Counted from the stretch's first letter, positions 36,612-48,439 are shown. The stretch is 64,000 bases of DNA from Pseudomonas marvdashtae (GCF_014268655.2 NZ_JABWQX020000001.1:1456001-1520000); one strand, 5' to 3'. A program made the numbers and translations. Notes: generated by a model not told the origin, from the letters alone.

Positions 36612-37832
36612 ATGGCTATCGAAATCAAAGCCCCGTCATTCCCGGAATCGGTTGCCGATGGCACCGTTGCCACCTGGCACAAGAAACCAGGCGAGGCCGT
36701 CAAGCGTGACGACCTGATCGTCGACATCGAGACCGACAAGGTCGTGCTGGAAGTATTGGCCGAAGCTGACGGCGTGCTGGGCGCAATCATTGCCGAAGAG
36801 GGCGCTACCGTCCTGTCGAACCAGGTCCTGGGCTCGATCGAAGAGGGCGGCGCTGCCGCTGCCGCTCCAGCCGCCGCTGCACCGGCTGCCGCTCAGGCTG
36901 CTGCGCCTGCTGCTTCGGGCGAAGACGATCCAGTCGCTGCACCTGCTGCTCGCAAGCTGGCTGAAGAGAACGGCATCAACATCGCTTCCGTTGCCGGCAC
37001 CGGCAAGGGCGGCCGTGTGACCAAGGAAGACGTAGTAGCCGCCGTTGCCGCCAAGAAAGCCGCTCCAGCCGCAGCACCGGCCAAGCCTGCCGCGCCAGCC
37101 GCCGCTGCTCCGGTGTTCGCTGCCGGTGACCGCGTTGAAAAGCGCGTTCCGATGACCCGCCTGCGTGCCAAAGTTGCCGAGCGTCTGGTTGAAGCCCAGT
37201 CGAACATGGCGATGCTGACCACGTTCAACGAAGTCGACATGACCGAAGTCATGGCGCTGCGTTCGAAGTACAAGGATCTGTTCGAGAAGTCTCACAACGG
37301 CGTACGCCTGGGCTTCATGTCGTTCTTCGTCAAGGCTGCCACCGAAGCGCTGAAACGCTTCCCGGCCGTCAACGCGTCGATCGACGGTTCCGACATCGTC
37401 TACCACGGCTACGCCGACATCGGTGTTGCGGTCTCCAGCGACCGTGGCCTGGTGGTTCCGGTACTGCGCAACGCCGAACTGATGAGCCTGGCCGAAATCG
37501 AAGGCGGCATCGCCACCTTCGGCAAGAAGGCCCGTGACGGCAAGCTGTCCATCGAAGAGATGACCGGCGGTACGTTCACCATCACCAACGGTGGTACATT
37601 CGGTTCGATGATGTCGACCCCGATCGTCAACCCGCCACAAGCGGCTATCCTGGGCATGCACAACATCCTGCAGCGTCCGATGGCGATCAATGGCCAGGTC
37701 GTGATTCGCCCGATGATGTATCTGGCATTGTCCTACGATCACCGCCTGATCGACGGCAAAGAAGCCGTGACGTTCCTGGTGACCATCAAGAACCTGCTTG
37801 AAGATCCGGCTCGTCTGCTGCTGGATATCTGA
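36612..37832 (+). CDS. sucB: 2-oxoglutarate dehydrogenase E2 (dihydrolipoyl succinyltransferase)
   Basis: 406 residues. Lipoyl domain with the modified lysine in [10 protein letters not shown] (about residue 43), an Ala/Pro-rich linker, a peripheral-subunit-binding domain ([30 protein letters not shown]), a second Ala-rich linker and the catalytic domain ending [16 protein letters not shown] with the active-site His. One lipoyl domain, as usual for SucB. AAGGA lies 43 bases after sucA. Confidence 0.97.
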   Translation: MAIEIKAPSFPESVADGTVATWHKKPGEAVKRDDLIVDIETDKVVLEVLAEADGVLGAIIAEEGATVLSNQVLGSIEEGGAAAAAPAAAAPAAAQAAAPAASGEDDPVAAPAARKLAEENGINIASVAGTGKGGRVTKEDVVAAVAAKKAAPAAAPAKPAAPAAAAPVFAAGDRVEKRVPMTRLRAKVAERLVEAQSNMAMLTTFNEVDMTEVMALRSKYKDLFEKSHNGVRLGFMSFFVKAATEALKRFPAVNASIDGSDIVYHGYADIGVAVSSDRGLVVPVLRNAELMSLAEIEGGIATFGKKARDGKLSIEEMTGGTFTITNGGTFGSMMSTPIVNPPQAAILGMHNILQRPMAINGQVVIRPMMYLALSYDHRLIDGKEAVTFLVTIKNLLEDPARLLLDI

Positions 37833-37842
37833 TTTTCGCCGC

Positions 37843-37917
37843 GAGGGCCGGTCTGTTGACCGGCCTCTTGTTGTAACAACCGGTTTCGTCCCTCGACGGT
37901 CACCACAAGTGACCGTC
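37843..37917 (+). other. Two hairpins in the sucB-lpd spacer
   Basis: GAGG-GCCGGTC / GACCGGCCTC (37843-37867, loop TGTT) and GACGGTCAC / GTGACCGTC (37895-37917, loop CACAA). The first is followed by a short TTGTTGT stretch. They could cause partial termination, block RNase movement or mark processing within the suc transcript. Confidence 0.6.
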
Positions 37918-37940
37918 CGGTTTGATTCGAAAAGGAATGA

Positions 37941-39380
<1,440 letters not shown>

Positions 39381-39439
39381 TAGACAATAAGAAACCACGG
39401 CGGTATGGCCCGTCGTGAGCCTTGCGAGCAAGACTCACC

Positions 39440-39543
39440 GCGGAATATCCGCTGGACGCAGCCTTGCGTAGCTGCACCGGTTGACCGGAAAGCTACGCAA
39501 GCAGCAGTCACAGGTGGTGCGGCACCAGAACGGTGCAGCACCG
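39440..39543 (+). other. Cluster of four palindromes in the lpd-sucC spacer
   Basis: GCGGAATATCCGC (39440-39452); a 16-bp nested stem CTTGCGTAGCT-GCA-CCGGT / ACCGG-AA-AGCTACGCAAG (39463-39501); GGTGCGGCACC (39516-39526); and CGGTGCAGCACCG (39531-39543). The last ends 33 bases before the sucC ATG. No U-tract follows, so this looks like a structured leader or processing region rather than a terminator. Confidence 0.75.
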
Positions 39544-39576
39544 AATGCGCAGTACCTAACGAAGACGGTAATAAGC

Positions 39577-40743
39577 ATGAATCTTCACGAGTATCAGGGT
39601 AAGCAGCTGTTCGCTGAGTACGGCCTGCCAGTATCCACCGGTTACGCGGTAGACACCCCGGAAGCGGCAGCAGAAGCTTGCGACAAAATCGGCGGCAGCG
39701 AATGGGTTGTCAAAGCCCAGGTTCACGCCGGTGGTCGCGGTAAAGCGGGCGGCGTCAAGCTGGTTCGCAGCAAAGAAGACGCCAAAGCCTTCGCACAGCA
39801 GTGGCTGGGCAAGCGTCTGGTGACTTACCAGACTGACGCCAACGGTCAGCCAGTCACCAAGATCCTGGTTGAATCGTGCACTGATATCGCTAAAGAGCTG
39901 TACCTGGGCGCTGTCGTTGACCGTTCGAGCCGCCGCATCGTGTTCATGGCTTCCACCGAAGGTGGCGTGGACATCGAGAAAATCGCTCACGACACCCCTG
40001 AGAAAATCCTCAAGGCCACCATTGATCCACTGGTTGGCGCACAGCCGTTCCAGGGTCGCGAGCTGGCATTCCAGCTGGGCCTGGAAGGCAAGCAGGTTGC
40101 TCAGTTCGCCAAGATCTTCGTAGGCCTGGCCAAGCTGTTCAAGGACCACGACCTGGCGCTGCTGGAAGTGAACCCGCTGGTGATCAAGGCCGACGGCGAC
40201 CTGCACTGCCTCGATGCCAAGATCAATATCGACGCCAACGCCATGTACCGTCAGCCTAAGCTGAAGACTTTCCACGATCCGTCGCAAGACGATCCGCGCG
40301 AAGCGCACGCTGCCAAGTTCGAACTGAACTACGTAGCCCTGGAAGGTAACATCGGCTGCATGGTCAACGGTGCTGGCCTGGCCATGGGTACCATGGACAT
40401 CGTCAACCTGCATGGCGGCAAGCCAGCCAACTTCCTCGACGTGGGCGGCGGTGCTACCAAGGAACGCGTAACCGAAGCGTTCAAGATCATTCTGTCCGAC
40501 ACCAACGTCGCTGCAGTACTGGTCAACATCTTCGGCGGCATCGTTCGTTGCGACATGATTGCCGAAGGCATCATTGGCGCCGTGAAAGAAGTCGGCGTGA
40601 AAATCCCGGTTGTTGTTCGCCTTGAAGGCAACAACGCTGAGCTGGGCGCTAAAGTACTGGCAGAAAGCGGTTTGAACATCATCGCTGCTACCAGCCTGAC
40701 CGACGCTGCTCAACAAGTCGTTAAAGCTGCGGAGGGCAAATAA
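39577..40743 (+). CDS. sucC: Succinyl-CoA synthetase beta subunit
   Basis: 388 residues from the ATG ([20 protein letters not shown]); the frame is open upstream but those codons lie in the hairpin cluster. ATP-grasp domain with [49 protein letters not shown] and [14 protein letters not shown]. Couples succinyl-CoA cleavage to NTP synthesis with SucD. The ribosome site (GAAGACGG) is weak. Its stop overlaps the sucD ATG (TAATG). Confidence 0.96.
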   Translation: MNLHEYQGKQLFAEYGLPVSTGYAVDTPEAAAEACDKIGGSEWVVKAQVHAGGRGKAGGVKLVRSKEDAKAFAQQWLGKRLVTYQTDANGQPVTKILVESCTDIAKELYLGAVVDRSSRRIVFMASTEGGVDIEKIAHDTPEKILKATIDPLVGAQPFQGRELAFQLGLEGKQVAQFAKIFVGLAKLFKDHDLALLEVNPLVIKADGDLHCLDAKINIDANAMYRQPKLKTFHDPSQDDPREAHAAKFELNYVALEGNIGCMVNGAGLAMGTMDIVNLHGGKPANFLDVGGGATKERVTEAFKIILSDTNVAAVLVNIFGGIVRCDMIAEGIIGAVKEVGVKIPVVVRLEGNNAELGAKVLAESGLNIIAATSLTDAAQQVVKAAEGK

Positions 40744-41627
40744 TGAGCGTCCTGATCAATAAAGACACTAAGGTTATCTGCCAGGGTATTACCGGTTCGC
40801 AAGGTAGTTTCCACACCCAGCAAGCCATCGAATACGGCACCAAGATGGTTGGCGGCGTAACGCCGGGCAAGGGCGGCACCGAGCACCTGGGCCTGCCTGT
40901 CTTCAACACCGTCAAGGACGCTGTTGCAGCCACTGGCGCTACCGCCAGCGTGATCTACGTTCCGGCTCCTTTCTGCAAGGACTCCATCCTTGAAGCAGCG
41001 TTTGGCGGCATCAAGCTGATCGTCTGCATCACCGAAGGCATCCCGACCATCGACATGCTGGAAGCCAAGGTCAAGTGCGACGAGCTGGGTATCACCCTGA
41101 TCGGCCCTAACTGCCCAGGCGTGATCACTCCAGGCGAGTGCAAGATCGGCATCATGCCAGGTCACATTCACTTGCCAGGCAAGGTCGGTATCGTTTCCCG
41201 TTCCGGCACCTTGACCTACGAAGCCGTCAAGCAGACCACTGACGCCGGTTTCGGTCAGTCGACTTGCGTCGGCATCGGCGGTGACCCGATCCCAGGCTCC
41301 AACTTCATCGACATCCTGAAGCTGTTCCAGGAAGACCCGAAGACCGAAGCGATCGTCATGATCGGTGAGATCGGCGGTTCCGCTGAAGAAGAAGCCGCTG
41401 CCTACATCAAGGCAAACGTGACCAAGCCGGTTGTTTCCTACATCGCTGGTGTGACTGCTCCTCCGGGCAAGCGCATGGGCCATGCTGGCGCAATCATCTC
41501 CGGCGGCAAAGGCACTGCAGACGAGAAATTCGCTGCACTGCAAGACGCAGGCGTGAAAACCGTGCGTTCGCTGGCAGACATCGGCAAGGCCCTGGCCGAG
41601 CTGACTGGCTGGGAAATGAAGAAGTAA
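40743..41627 (+). CDS. sucD: Succinyl-CoA synthetase alpha subunit
   Basis: 294 residues. CoA-binding Rossmann domain ([24 protein letters not shown]), [21 protein letters not shown], and the phosphohistidine loop [17 protein letters not shown]. Overlaps sucC by one base, so the two subunits are made in equal amounts by coupled translation. Last gene of the TCA block. Confidence 0.97.
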   Translation: MSVLINKDTKVICQGITGSQGSFHTQQAIEYGTKMVGGVTPGKGGTEHLGLPVFNTVKDAVAATGATASVIYVPAPFCKDSILEAAFGGIKLIVCITEGIPTIDMLEAKVKCDELGITLIGPNCPGVITPGECKIGIMPGHIHLPGKVGIVSRSGTLTYEAVKQTTDAGFGQSTCVGIGGDPIPGSNFIDILKLFQEDPKTEAIVMIGEIGGSAEEEAAAYIKANVTKPVVSYIAGVTAPPGKRMGHAGAIISGGKGTADEKFAALQDAGVKTVRSLADIGKALAELTGWEMKK

Positions 41628-41653
41628 GCTTCGGCTGACCCTTCGTTCCAGCA

Positions 41654-41688
41654 ACAAAGGCCACCTTCGGGTGGCCTTTGTCGTTTGA
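41654..41688 (+). terminator. Rho-independent terminator after sucD
   Basis: CAAAGGCCACC / GGTGGCCTTTG stem with a short TTCG-type loop (41654-41680), followed by TCGTTT, 26 bases after the sucD stop. Confidence 0.88.
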
Positions 41689-41690
41689 GG

Positions 41691-41741
41691 GCAGCTGCAA
41701 GCTTTGAGCTTCAAGCTGAGTGAGAGCTTGTAGCTTGTAGC
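41691..41741. repeat. AGCTTGTAGC-type repeat block
   Basis: Alternating AGCTTGTAGCTTGTAGC and GCTGCAAGC/GCTTCAAGCT units that can pair into a hairpin. A similar block lies at 60690-60765. These units are scattered intergenic repeats in Pseudomonas genomes. Confidence 0.65.
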
Positions 41742-41968
41742 CGCTTTTATTACATAAACGCGACACAGAAATGTCGTGTATCGGATAGTGCGCCCCGTAA
41801 CAGTGCGTTCCGCGCATAAATTCGTTAGTCTTGCCGCCAATTTTGCGACCCGCGGCCCATAAGGCCGCGACGTGCTAAACGGGTCGGTCCCATACGGATC
41901 GGCAGCATTTCCCTCACCCTTCAGGGAAATCCCTCTCTAAATTCCGATTCAGTAGTGTGGTTTCCTTA

Positions 41969-43282
41969 ATGAAAGTGTTGAAAGGCCAGGACATCCTGGC
42001 GCTTGGTTTCATGACATTTGCCCTGTTCGTCGGGGCCGGTAATATCATCTTCCCGCCTATCGTCGGTTTGCAGTCCGGGCCTCATGTCTGGATGGCGGCG
42101 CTGGGCTTTTTGATCACCGCGGTCGGGCTGCCGGTGATCACCGTCGTTGCGCTGGCCAAGGTCGGCGGGGCTATGGATGCCTTGAGCAGCCCTATAGGCA
42201 AGATCGCCGGTGGTTTGCTGGCGGCGGTGTGCTACCTGGCTGTCGGCCCGCTGTTCGCCACGCCGCGAACCGCCACCGTATCGTTCGAAGTCGGCCTTGC
42301 GCCGCTGACCGGCGAAAGTCCGCTGGCGCTGTTTCTTTATAGTGCGGTGTACTTCCTGCTGGTGTTCTTCATCTCGCTCTATCCGGGCCGCTTGCTGGAC
42401 ACCGTCGGGCGCTTCCTGGCGCCACTGAAGATCATCGCCCTGGCGGTGCTGGGCATCGCTGCGTTTGCCCTGCCTGCCGGCGATATTGGCGTGGCAACGC
42501 CTGAATATGTGGCGGCGCCGTTTTCCCAAGGCTTCATCAATGGTTACCTGACCATGGATACCCTGGGAGCATTGGTGTTTGGCATCGTCATCGTCAACGC
42601 GATCCGTTCCCGGGGCGTCGAGTCGCCGGCCTTGATCACCCGCTACGCGATCATCGCCGGGCTGATCGCCGGAGTGGGCCTGGCGCTGGTCTACGTCAGC
42701 CTGTTCCGCCTGGGCTCCGGCAGCCACGAAGTGGCGGCGGGCGCAACCAATGGCGCGGCCGTGCTGCATGCCTACGTGCAACACACGTTCGGCAGCCTGG
42801 GCAGTGGTTTCCTCGCGGTACTGATCTCCCTGGCGTGCCTGGTGACTGCGGTCGGCCTGACCTGCGCCTGTGCCGAATACTTCAGCCGCGTCCTGCCGCT
42901 GTCGTACAAGACGCTGGTGATCATCCTGGCGGCGTTTTCGCTGCTGGTCTCCAACCTCGGCCTGACCAAGCTGATCGCCTTCTCGATTCCGGTGCTGACG
43001 GCGATCTATCCACCCTGCATCGTTCTGGTGGCCCTGAGCTTCTGCAAGGATTTCTGGCACGAGCAAGGGCGCATCGTCGGCCCGGTCATGCTGGTTTCTT
43101 TCCTGTTTGGCTTGATCGATGCCCTCAAGGGCGCCGGGTTGGCGGACTGGATGCCGGCACAATTGGCCCACCTGCCTCTGAGCGAGCAGGGCCTGGCCTG
43201 GCTGATCCCTTCGGTCATGACCCTGGTGGTCGCGGTGGTCTGCGACCGGCTATTGGGCAAGCGCAGCCAAGCACTGGCTTAA
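41969..43282 (+). CDS. brnQ: Branched-chain amino acid:cation symporter (BrnQ/BraB)
   Basis: 437 residues from the ATG ([20 protein letters not shown]), preferred over the GTG four codons upstream. The family start [16 protein letters not shown] is followed by about 12 membrane segments. LIVCS family: takes up Leu, Ile and Val with a cation. It matches braB (PA1590), which also follows sucD. A strong terminator lies 31 bases downstream. Confidence 0.92.
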   Translation: MKVLKGQDILALGFMTFALFVGAGNIIFPPIVGLQSGPHVWMAALGFLITAVGLPVITVVALAKVGGAMDALSSPIGKIAGGLLAAVCYLAVGPLFATPRTATVSFEVGLAPLTGESPLALFLYSAVYFLLVFFISLYPGRLLDTVGRFLAPLKIIALAVLGIAAFALPAGDIGVATPEYVAAPFSQGFINGYLTMDTLGALVFGIVIVNAIRSRGVESPALITRYAIIAGLIAGVGLALVYVSLFRLGSGSHEVAAGATNGAAVLHAYVQHTFGSLGSGFLAVLISLACLVTAVGLTCACAEYFSRVLPLSYKTLVIILAAFSLLVSNLGLTKLIAFSIPVLTAIYPPCIVLVALSFCKDFWHEQGRIVGPVMLVSFLFGLIDALKGAGLADWMPAQLAHLPLSEQGLAWLIPSVMTLVVAVVCDRLLGKRSQALA

Positions 43283-43312
43283 GCGGCTTCGAGCAGGCAC
43301 ACTGGGAAAACG

Positions 43313-43349
43313 AAATGCCCCGTATCAATCGATACGGGGCATTTTTTTT
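43313..43349 (+). terminator. Rho-independent terminator after brnQ
   Basis: Perfect 14-bp stem AAATGCCCCGTATC / GATACGGGGCATTT with AATC loop, then five further Ts. Confidence 0.95.
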
Positions 43350-43447
43350 ATGGGTGCAGTGTCTTTTTCCTTGAGCCAGCGTCGAATGGGGTGTCCTGAG
43401 TCCGCAAACACGGTTCCGGCGTTCGTTATTGTCATACAGGGAATTGC

Positions 43448-44185
43448 ATGTCATTCATTCAAGCCAACCTGATTCATCTTCTCGCCGCCGTATGGTTCAT
43501 TATTTGCTGGGCTGGCTACACCCGTTACGCTTCCTGGAAAGCGCGCGATACGGCGTGCCTGGCCAGCGTCATGCACCTGTACCGAGAAGATTGGATGCGT
43601 CGCATGTTGCTGCGCGATAACCGCATCGCCGATGCCAGCGTGATCGGTAACCTTGAGCGCAACGCGTCGTTCTTCGCCTCCAGTACGCTGATTATCCTCG
43701 CCGGTATCCTCACGGTATTGGGCGCGTCTGACCGTGCGGTGTCGTTGCTCGCGGACCTGCCACTGGTGCAACAGGCTTCCCAAGGCATGGCGGAGGTGAA
43801 GCTGCTGTGCCTGGCGCTGGTGTTCGTGTATGCGTTCTTCACGTTCAGTTGGTGCATGCGCCAGTACAACTTTGCCGCGGTCCTGGTGGGTTCGGCGCCG
43901 ATGATCGGTGAACGGCATGTGTCCGAGCAAGAGCGCAAGGCCTTTGCATCAAGAGCGGCACGGGTCATCTCCATGGCGGCCAACCAGTTCAACTTCGGCC
44001 TGCGCGCCTATTATTTCGGCATGACCATGTTGGCGTGGTTCGTCAGCCCCTTGTTATTCATGTTGATGAGCGCCGGTGTGGTGTTTGTGCTGTATCAGCG
44101 CGAGTTTCATTCGGACGTGCTGGATGTAATGGTCTATACGCCTACCGAAGCGCCAACGTCCGAGGCCGGCAAGGAAACCGCGTGA
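43448..44185 (+). CDS. DUF599 membrane protein
   Basis: 245 residues, four predicted membrane helices. Family features: LIHLLAAVWFIICWAGYTRYA near the start, LYREDWMRRMLLRDNRIADASVIGNLERNASFFASSTLIILAGIL, and RVISMAANQFNFGLRAYYFGMTMLAWFVSP. DUF599 proteins are uncharacterised inner-membrane proteins. It follows brnQ as in P. aeruginosa (PA1591). Confidence 0.88.
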   Translation: MSFIQANLIHLLAAVWFIICWAGYTRYASWKARDTACLASVMHLYREDWMRRMLLRDNRIADASVIGNLERNASFFASSTLIILAGILTVLGASDRAVSLLADLPLVQQASQGMAEVKLLCLALVFVYAFFTFSWCMRQYNFAAVLVGSAPMIGERHVSEQERKAFASRAARVISMAANQFNFGLRAYYFGMTMLAWFVSPLLFMLMSAGVVFVLYQREFHSDVLDVMVYTPTEAPTSEAGKETA

Positions 44186-44214
44186 CGCAGCGTTGAGCCG
44201 CCCAAATTGCAGGC

Positions 44215-44247
44215 AAAAGAAAACCCGCTCCAGGCGGGTTTTCTTTT
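44215..44247. terminator. Bidirectional terminator between convergent genes
   Basis: AAAAGAAAACCCGC / GCGGGTTTTCTTTT perfect 14-bp stem. The A and T runs let it end both the DUF599 transcript and the convergent lipoprotein transcript. Confidence 0.93.
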
Positions 44248-44262
44248 ACTGCTAAAACCGTA

Positions 44263-44514
44263 TCAGTTGGTTTTAGGCGCGGTAGCAGGGGCTTGTTCCT
44301 GCTGGGCGGCGCTGTTCGATTCAGACTGAGCTTTGGCGGCTTCGGCGTTTTCTTTCGCCGCGTCGTTCACTTTATCCTGTGCTTTGTTCATGTCTTGCTG
44401 AGCTTGCTCAGCGTGTTGGTTGGCATCTTGAGCTTTGTCCTCGGATTTTTTATCGCAGGCAGCGAGACCGAGGGAGGCGGCCAACATCAAGGCAATAGCA
44501 AAAGTCTTACGCAT
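44263..44514 (-). CDS. Small helical lipoprotein
   Basis: 83 residues from the ATG at 44514 with GGAG upstream. A lipoprotein signal (MRKTFAIALMLAASLGLAAC, lipobox LAAC) is followed by a hydrophilic, Ala/Gln/Lys/Glu-rich helix (AQDANQHAEQAQQDMNKAQD onward) and a low-complexity tail. Residue +2 is Asp (CDKKSED), the inner-membrane retention signal in the E. coli rule; that rule may not hold in Pseudomonas. No function is known. Confidence 0.85.
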   Translation of the reverse strand: MRKTFAIALMLAASLGLAACDKKSEDKAQDANQHAEQAQQDMNKAQDKVNDAAKENAEAAKAQSESNSAAQQEQAPATAPKTN

Positions 44515-44666
44515 GGGGTGTTTCTCCTTATGGAAATAACTACTGGCCTTTTGAGCAACCCCCCTCAGGTTAAGTTCCTCTTTTGCGACAGATATATAAC
44601 TTTGCAAGGTTGCGGAACTTTAGCGCACCCGCCTGTTGCCAGACCTATAAACAAACAAGGGCGTTG

Positions 44667-45149
44667 ATGAACATGGCTGAAGATCTCGTTTTTGAGCGCG
44701 CGACACGCTTTTTATCCGCGCTGCGGCATTGCCAGGTACTGGGCTTGACGTTGCACAGCGCCAGTCGTGACGGGCTGACGGTCATCCTGCCGTTCAGCCC
44801 GCGAATCGTTGGCAACCCGTTGACGGGCATCATCCATGGTGGCGCGTTGACCTCATTGATGGACACCGCGTGCGGCATGTCGACCTTATGCGTGCTCCCG
44901 CAATTCGAAGTCTGTCCCACCCTCGACCTGCGCATCGACTATATGCACGCCGCCGAGCCCCACAAGGACGTCTACGGCTTCGCTCAATGCTACCGGGTGA
45001 CTCCGGATGTGATCTTCTCCCGCGGTTTCGCCTACCAGGACGACCCCCAGCAACCCATCGCTCATGTGGTGGGCACGTTCATGCGCCTGGGCGAGCATGC
45101 CCGGGGAATAGGGAAGGGCGGCCCGATGGCCGCCGTGGCGCAGCCATGA
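44667..45149 (+). CDS. PaaI-type hotdog thioesterase, copy 1
   Basis: 160 residues. Hotdog-fold signature GNPLTGIIHGGALTSLMDTACGMST, with the nucleophile/base Asp in the helix, and PTLDLRIDYMHAAEPHKDVYGFAQCYRV. Such proteins hydrolyse acyl-CoA thioesters. An alternative ATG lies two codons later (44673). Its stop overlaps the next gene's start (ATGA), so a heteromeric or paired function is possible. Confidence 0.85.
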   Translation: MNMAEDLVFERATRFLSALRHCQVLGLTLHSASRDGLTVILPFSPRIVGNPLTGIIHGGALTSLMDTACGMSTLCVLPQFEVCPTLDLRIDYMHAAEPHKDVYGFAQCYRVTPDVIFSRGFAYQDDPQQPIAHVVGTFMRLGEHARGIGKGGPMAAVAQP

Positions 45150-45607
45150 CCGACATCACCGAGGAACAACTGCGCCGCGCCTGCGAACAGGGCGACTACG
45201 CGCTGCTGCTCGCTTCGATTCCCTATGCGCAACTGATTGGCGTTGAATGCACGCAGCAGGGCGACGAACTGCTGTTTTGCCTGCCGGCCAACAAGGACAA
45301 CATTGGTAACCCTTTGCTGCCAGCCATTCATGGCGGAGTGATCGCCGGGTTCATGGAGTTGTCGGCTGCCGTTCATCTGCTGATCGCCACCCGTGCGCCG
45401 GGTGTGCCGAAGATCATCGATTTTTCCCTGGATTACCTGCGCGCCGGGCAGTTTCGCGACACCTATGCCAGATGCCAGGTATGGCGCCAGGGGCGGCGCG
45501 TAGCCAATGTGGCGATCACCGCCTGGCAGGAAAGTGAGGCCGAGCCTATTGCAACGGCCCGGGCCCATTTCAAAATCCCTGCACCTTCCAAGCCGACCGG
45601 CCCTTGA
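45146..45607 (+). CDS. PaaI-type hotdog thioesterase, copy 2
   Basis: 153 residues from the overlapping ATG. Motif GNPLLPAIHGGVIAGFMELSAAVH; the acidic residue is Glu in place of the Asp of copy 1. Then KIIDFSLDYLRAGQFRDTYARCQVWRQGRRVANV. It is diverged from the preceding gene but has the same fold, so an old tandem duplication is likely. Substrate unknown. Confidence 0.85.
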   Translation: MTDITEEQLRRACEQGDYALLLASIPYAQLIGVECTQQGDELLFCLPANKDNIGNPLLPAIHGGVIAGFMELSAAVHLLIATRAPGVPKIIDFSLDYLRAGQFRDTYARCQVWRQGRRVANVAITAWQESEAEPIATARAHFKIPAPSKPTGP

Positions 45608-45694
45608 AATCATCACCGTTGCCCCAACCTTCAGGACATCCCGCCGCCAATCTCTGCGAGGCGGACACCACCATCCACTTGGAGTTTGATGACC

Positions 45695-47599
45695 ATGAGC
45701 GTGGAAACTCAAAAGGAAACCCTGGGCTTCCAGACCGAGGTGAAGCAACTGCTGCACCTGATGATTCACTCGCTGTATTCGAATAAGGAAATTTTCCTTC
45801 GCGAGCTGATCTCGAACGCCTCTGACGCTGTCGACAAGTTACGTTTTGAAGCGCTGTCCAAGCCAGAGCTGCTGGAAGGCGGTAATGAGCTGAAGATCCG
45901 TGTGAGCTTCGACAAGGACGCGAAAACCGTCACCCTCGAAGACAATGGCATCGGCATGAGCCGCGAAGAGGTGATCACGCACCTGGGCACCATCGCCAAG
46001 TCGGGCACCGCCGACTTCATGAAAAACCTGTCCGGCGACCAGAAGAAAGATTCCCACCTGATCGGTCAGTTCGGCGTCGGTTTCTACTCCGCCTTCATCG
46101 TCGCCGATCAGGTCGAAGTGTTCAGCCGCCGTGCCGGCCTCGCGGCGAGCGAAGGCGTGCATTGGTCGTCGAAGGGCGAGGGCGAATTTGAAGTCGCCAC
46201 CGTCGACAAGGCTGATCGCGGTACTCGCATCGTGTTGCACCTCAAGTCCGGCGAGGACGAGTTCGCCGATGGCTGGCGCCTGCGCAACATCATCAAGAAA
46301 TACTCCGACCACATCGCGCTGCCGATCGAGTTGCCGAAGGAAGTCACCGTTGCCGAAGGTGAAGAAAAGCCTGAAGTGGAATGGGAAACCGTCAACCGCG
46401 CCAGTGCCCTGTGGACCCGTCCACGCACCGAGGTTACGGACGAGGAATACCAGGAGTTCTACAAGCACATCGCCCACGACTACGAGAACCCGCTGAGCTG
46501 GAGCCATAACAAGGTCGAAGGCAAGCTGGAATACAACTCCCTGTTGTACGTGCCGGCCCGTGCGCCGTTCGACTTGTACCAACGTGAAGCGCCACGCGGC
46601 CTGAAACTGTACGTGCAGCGTGTGTTCGTCATGGACCAGGCCGAATCGTTCCTGCCGTTGTACCTGCGCTTCATCAAGGGTGTGGTGGACTCCAATGACC
46701 TGTCGCTGAACGTCTCGCGGGAAATCCTGCAGAAAGATCCGATCATCGACTCCATGAAGTCGGCACTGACCAAGCGCGTCCTGGACATGCTGGAAAAACT
46801 GGCCAAGAACGAGCCGGAGCAATACAAGAGCTTCTGGAAGAACTTCGGCCAGGTGATGAAAGAAGGTCCAGCCGAGGACTTCGCTAACAAAGAGAAAATC
46901 GCCGGCCTGCTGCGCTTTGCATCCACCCAGGGTGACGATGGCGAGCAGGTCGTTGGCTTGGCCGACTACCTGGCTCGCGCCAAGGAAGGCCAGGACAAGA
47001 TCTACTTCCTCACCGGTGAAACTTATGCACAGGTGAAAAACAGCCCGCACCTGGAAGTCTTCCGCAAAAAAGGCATCGAAGTGCTGCTGCTGACCGACCG
47101 CATCGATGAGTGGCTGATGAGCTACCTCAACGAGTTCGACGGCAAGAGTTTTGTCGACGTGGCCCGTGGCGACCTGGACCTCGGCAACCTGGATTCGGAA
47201 GAAGACAAGAAAGCCGCCGAAGAAGTCGCCAAGAGCAAGGAAGGCCTGGTCGAGCGGATCAAGACGGCCCTCGGCGATGCCGTTAGCGAAGTGCGTGTTT
47301 CCCACCGCCTGACCGATTCGCCGGCGATCCTGGCTATCGGTGAGCAGGACCTCGGTTTGCAGATGCGCCAGATCCTCGAAGCCAGCGGCCAGAAGGTCCC
47401 GGATTCCAAGCCGATCTTCGAATTCAACCCGGCGCACCCGCTGGTGGAGAAGCTCGATAACGAGCAGAGCGAAGAGCGTTTCGGCGACTTGTCGCACATA
47501 CTCTTCGATCAGGCGGCCCTGGCGGCCGGCGACAGCTTGAAGGACCCGGCGGCGTATGTCCGTCGCCTGAACAAGTTGCTGGTTGAACTGTCAGCTTGA
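45695..47599 (+). CDS. htpG: Hsp90-family chaperone
   Basis: 634 residues from the ATG reading [20 protein letters not shown], 10 bases after GGAG; an ATG two codons earlier is possible. GHKL ATPase domain with [27 protein letters not shown] and [14 protein letters not shown], then a middle domain ([53 protein letters not shown]) and a C-terminal dimer domain. Typical full length. Confidence 0.97.
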   Translation: MSVETQKETLGFQTEVKQLLHLMIHSLYSNKEIFLRELISNASDAVDKLRFEALSKPELLEGGNELKIRVSFDKDAKTVTLEDNGIGMSREEVITHLGTIAKSGTADFMKNLSGDQKKDSHLIGQFGVGFYSAFIVADQVEVFSRRAGLAASEGVHWSSKGEGEFEVATVDKADRGTRIVLHLKSGEDEFADGWRLRNIIKKYSDHIALPIELPKEVTVAEGEEKPEVEWETVNRASALWTRPRTEVTDEEYQEFYKHIAHDYENPLSWSHNKVEGKLEYNSLLYVPARAPFDLYQREAPRGLKLYVQRVFVMDQAESFLPLYLRFIKGVVDSNDLSLNVSREILQKDPIIDSMKSALTKRVLDMLEKLAKNEPEQYKSFWKNFGQVMKEGPAEDFANKEKIAGLLRFASTQGDDGEQVVGLADYLARAKEGQDKIYFLTGETYAQVKNSPHLEVFRKKGIEVLLLTDRIDEWLMSYLNEFDGKSFVDVARGDLDLGNLDSEEDKKAAEEVAKSKEGLVERIKTALGDAVSEVRVSHRLTDSPAILAIGEQDLGLQMRQILEASGQKVPDSKPIFEFNPAHPLVEKLDNEQSEERFGDLSHILFDQAALAAGDSLKDPAAYVRRLNKLLVELSA

Positions 47600-47607
47600 T
47601 CAAGTGA

Positions 47608-47640
47608 GACAAAACCCGCTTCGGCGGGTTTTGTCATTTC
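47608..47640 (+). terminator. Rho-independent terminator after htpG
   Basis: GACAAAACCCGC / GCGGGTTTTGTC perfect 12-bp stem with a TTCG-type tetraloop, then ATTTC, 8 bases after the htpG stop. Confidence 0.93.
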
Positions 47641-47667
47641 TGGTGTTCAGTCAAAAAGGAGTCCGTC

Positions 47668-48396
47668 ATGAGTGAGGTTACGGTTCGTTCGCTGGTCTAT
47701 CAGATCGATGGTCAAAGTTATGAAGGTCGTCTGGCCTTCGACGTCAACCAGCAGGGCCCGCGTCCGGGTTTGCTGATGGCGCCGAACTGGATGGGTGTCG
47801 GGGCGGGTGCCGAAGACATCGCCAGATCGGTGGCGGCTAATGGTTATGTGGTGTTGATCGCCGACCTGTACGGGCAAACGGTGCGCCCGAGCAATGCCGA
47901 GGAGGCCGGGGCGGCGATGATGCCTCTCAAGAACGACCGGGCGTTGTTGCGCAAGCGCATGCAGGCCGCGTTCGAACAACTGCAGAGCCAGGGTGACGCA
48001 GAGGTCGATACGGCGAGACTGGCCACGTTCGGCTTCTGCTTCGGTGGCTGCTGCGCCCTGGAACTGGCGCGAAGCGGTGCGCCGCTGAAGGCCACCATTT
48101 CCTTTCACGGCACCCTGGATACACCGGACCCGGCCGATGCGCAAAATATCAACGGCGCGGTGTTGGTGATGCACGGCGCGTCCGACCCGCTGGTGCCGAA
48201 GGAACAACTGCCGGCGTTCGAAGATGAGATGAATGCCGCGGGTGTGGACTGGCAATTGCTCAGCTATGGCGGCGCGGTGCACTCTTTCACCGATCCACAA
48301 GCCAATGTGCCTGGCAAAATGATGTACGACGCCAAGGTCGCCGGGCGCGCGTTCCGGTCGATGCATAATTTGCTGGATGAAGTGTTCAAGGGCTGA
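47668..48396 (+). CDS. Dienelactone hydrolase family protein
   Basis: 242 residues with an alpha/beta-hydrolase fold and a Cys-type triad: Cys in TFGFCFGGCCALELA, Asp in HGASDPLVPKE and His in GGAVHSFTDP. Also AANGYVVLIADLYGQTVRP near the start. Family members open lactones such as dienelactone, but no catechol pathway genes are nearby, so the real substrate is unknown. AAGGAG precedes the ATG. Same position as PA1597 after htpG. Confidence 0.87.
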   Translation: MSEVTVRSLVYQIDGQSYEGRLAFDVNQQGPRPGLLMAPNWMGVGAGAEDIARSVAANGYVVLIADLYGQTVRPSNAEEAGAAMMPLKNDRALLRKRMQAAFEQLQSQGDAEVDTARLATFGFCFGGCCALELARSGAPLKATISFHGTLDTPDPADAQNINGAVLVMHGASDPLVPKEQLPAFEDEMNAAGVDWQLLSYGGAVHSFTDPQANVPGKMMYDAKVAGRAFRSMHNLLDEVFKG

Positions 48397-48411
48397 ATGC
48401 ACCCAATAACT

Positions 48412-48439
48412 GTGGCGAGGGTGCTTGCTCCCTCGCCAC
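48412..48439. repeat. Short REP copy
   Basis: GTGGCGAGGG-TGCTTGCT-CCCTCGCCAC, a 10-bp perfect inverted repeat and a shortened relative of the REP units at 2531 and 50464. It lies between the convergent hydrolase and pirin genes and may serve as a terminator. Confidence 0.85.

Larger units (their letters stand above)
41628..41968. other. sucD-brnQ spacer with leader hairpins
   Basis: 341 bases without a gene. After the sucD terminator come an AGCTTGTAGC-type repeat block (41691-41741), then two hairpins in the brnQ leader: CGCGGCC/GGCCGCG (41851-41869) and ATTTCCCT/AGGGAAAT (41907-41930). The brnQ start follows 38 bases later. The leader could carry attenuation control; no U-tract or leader peptide was found. 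Confidence 0.55.
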
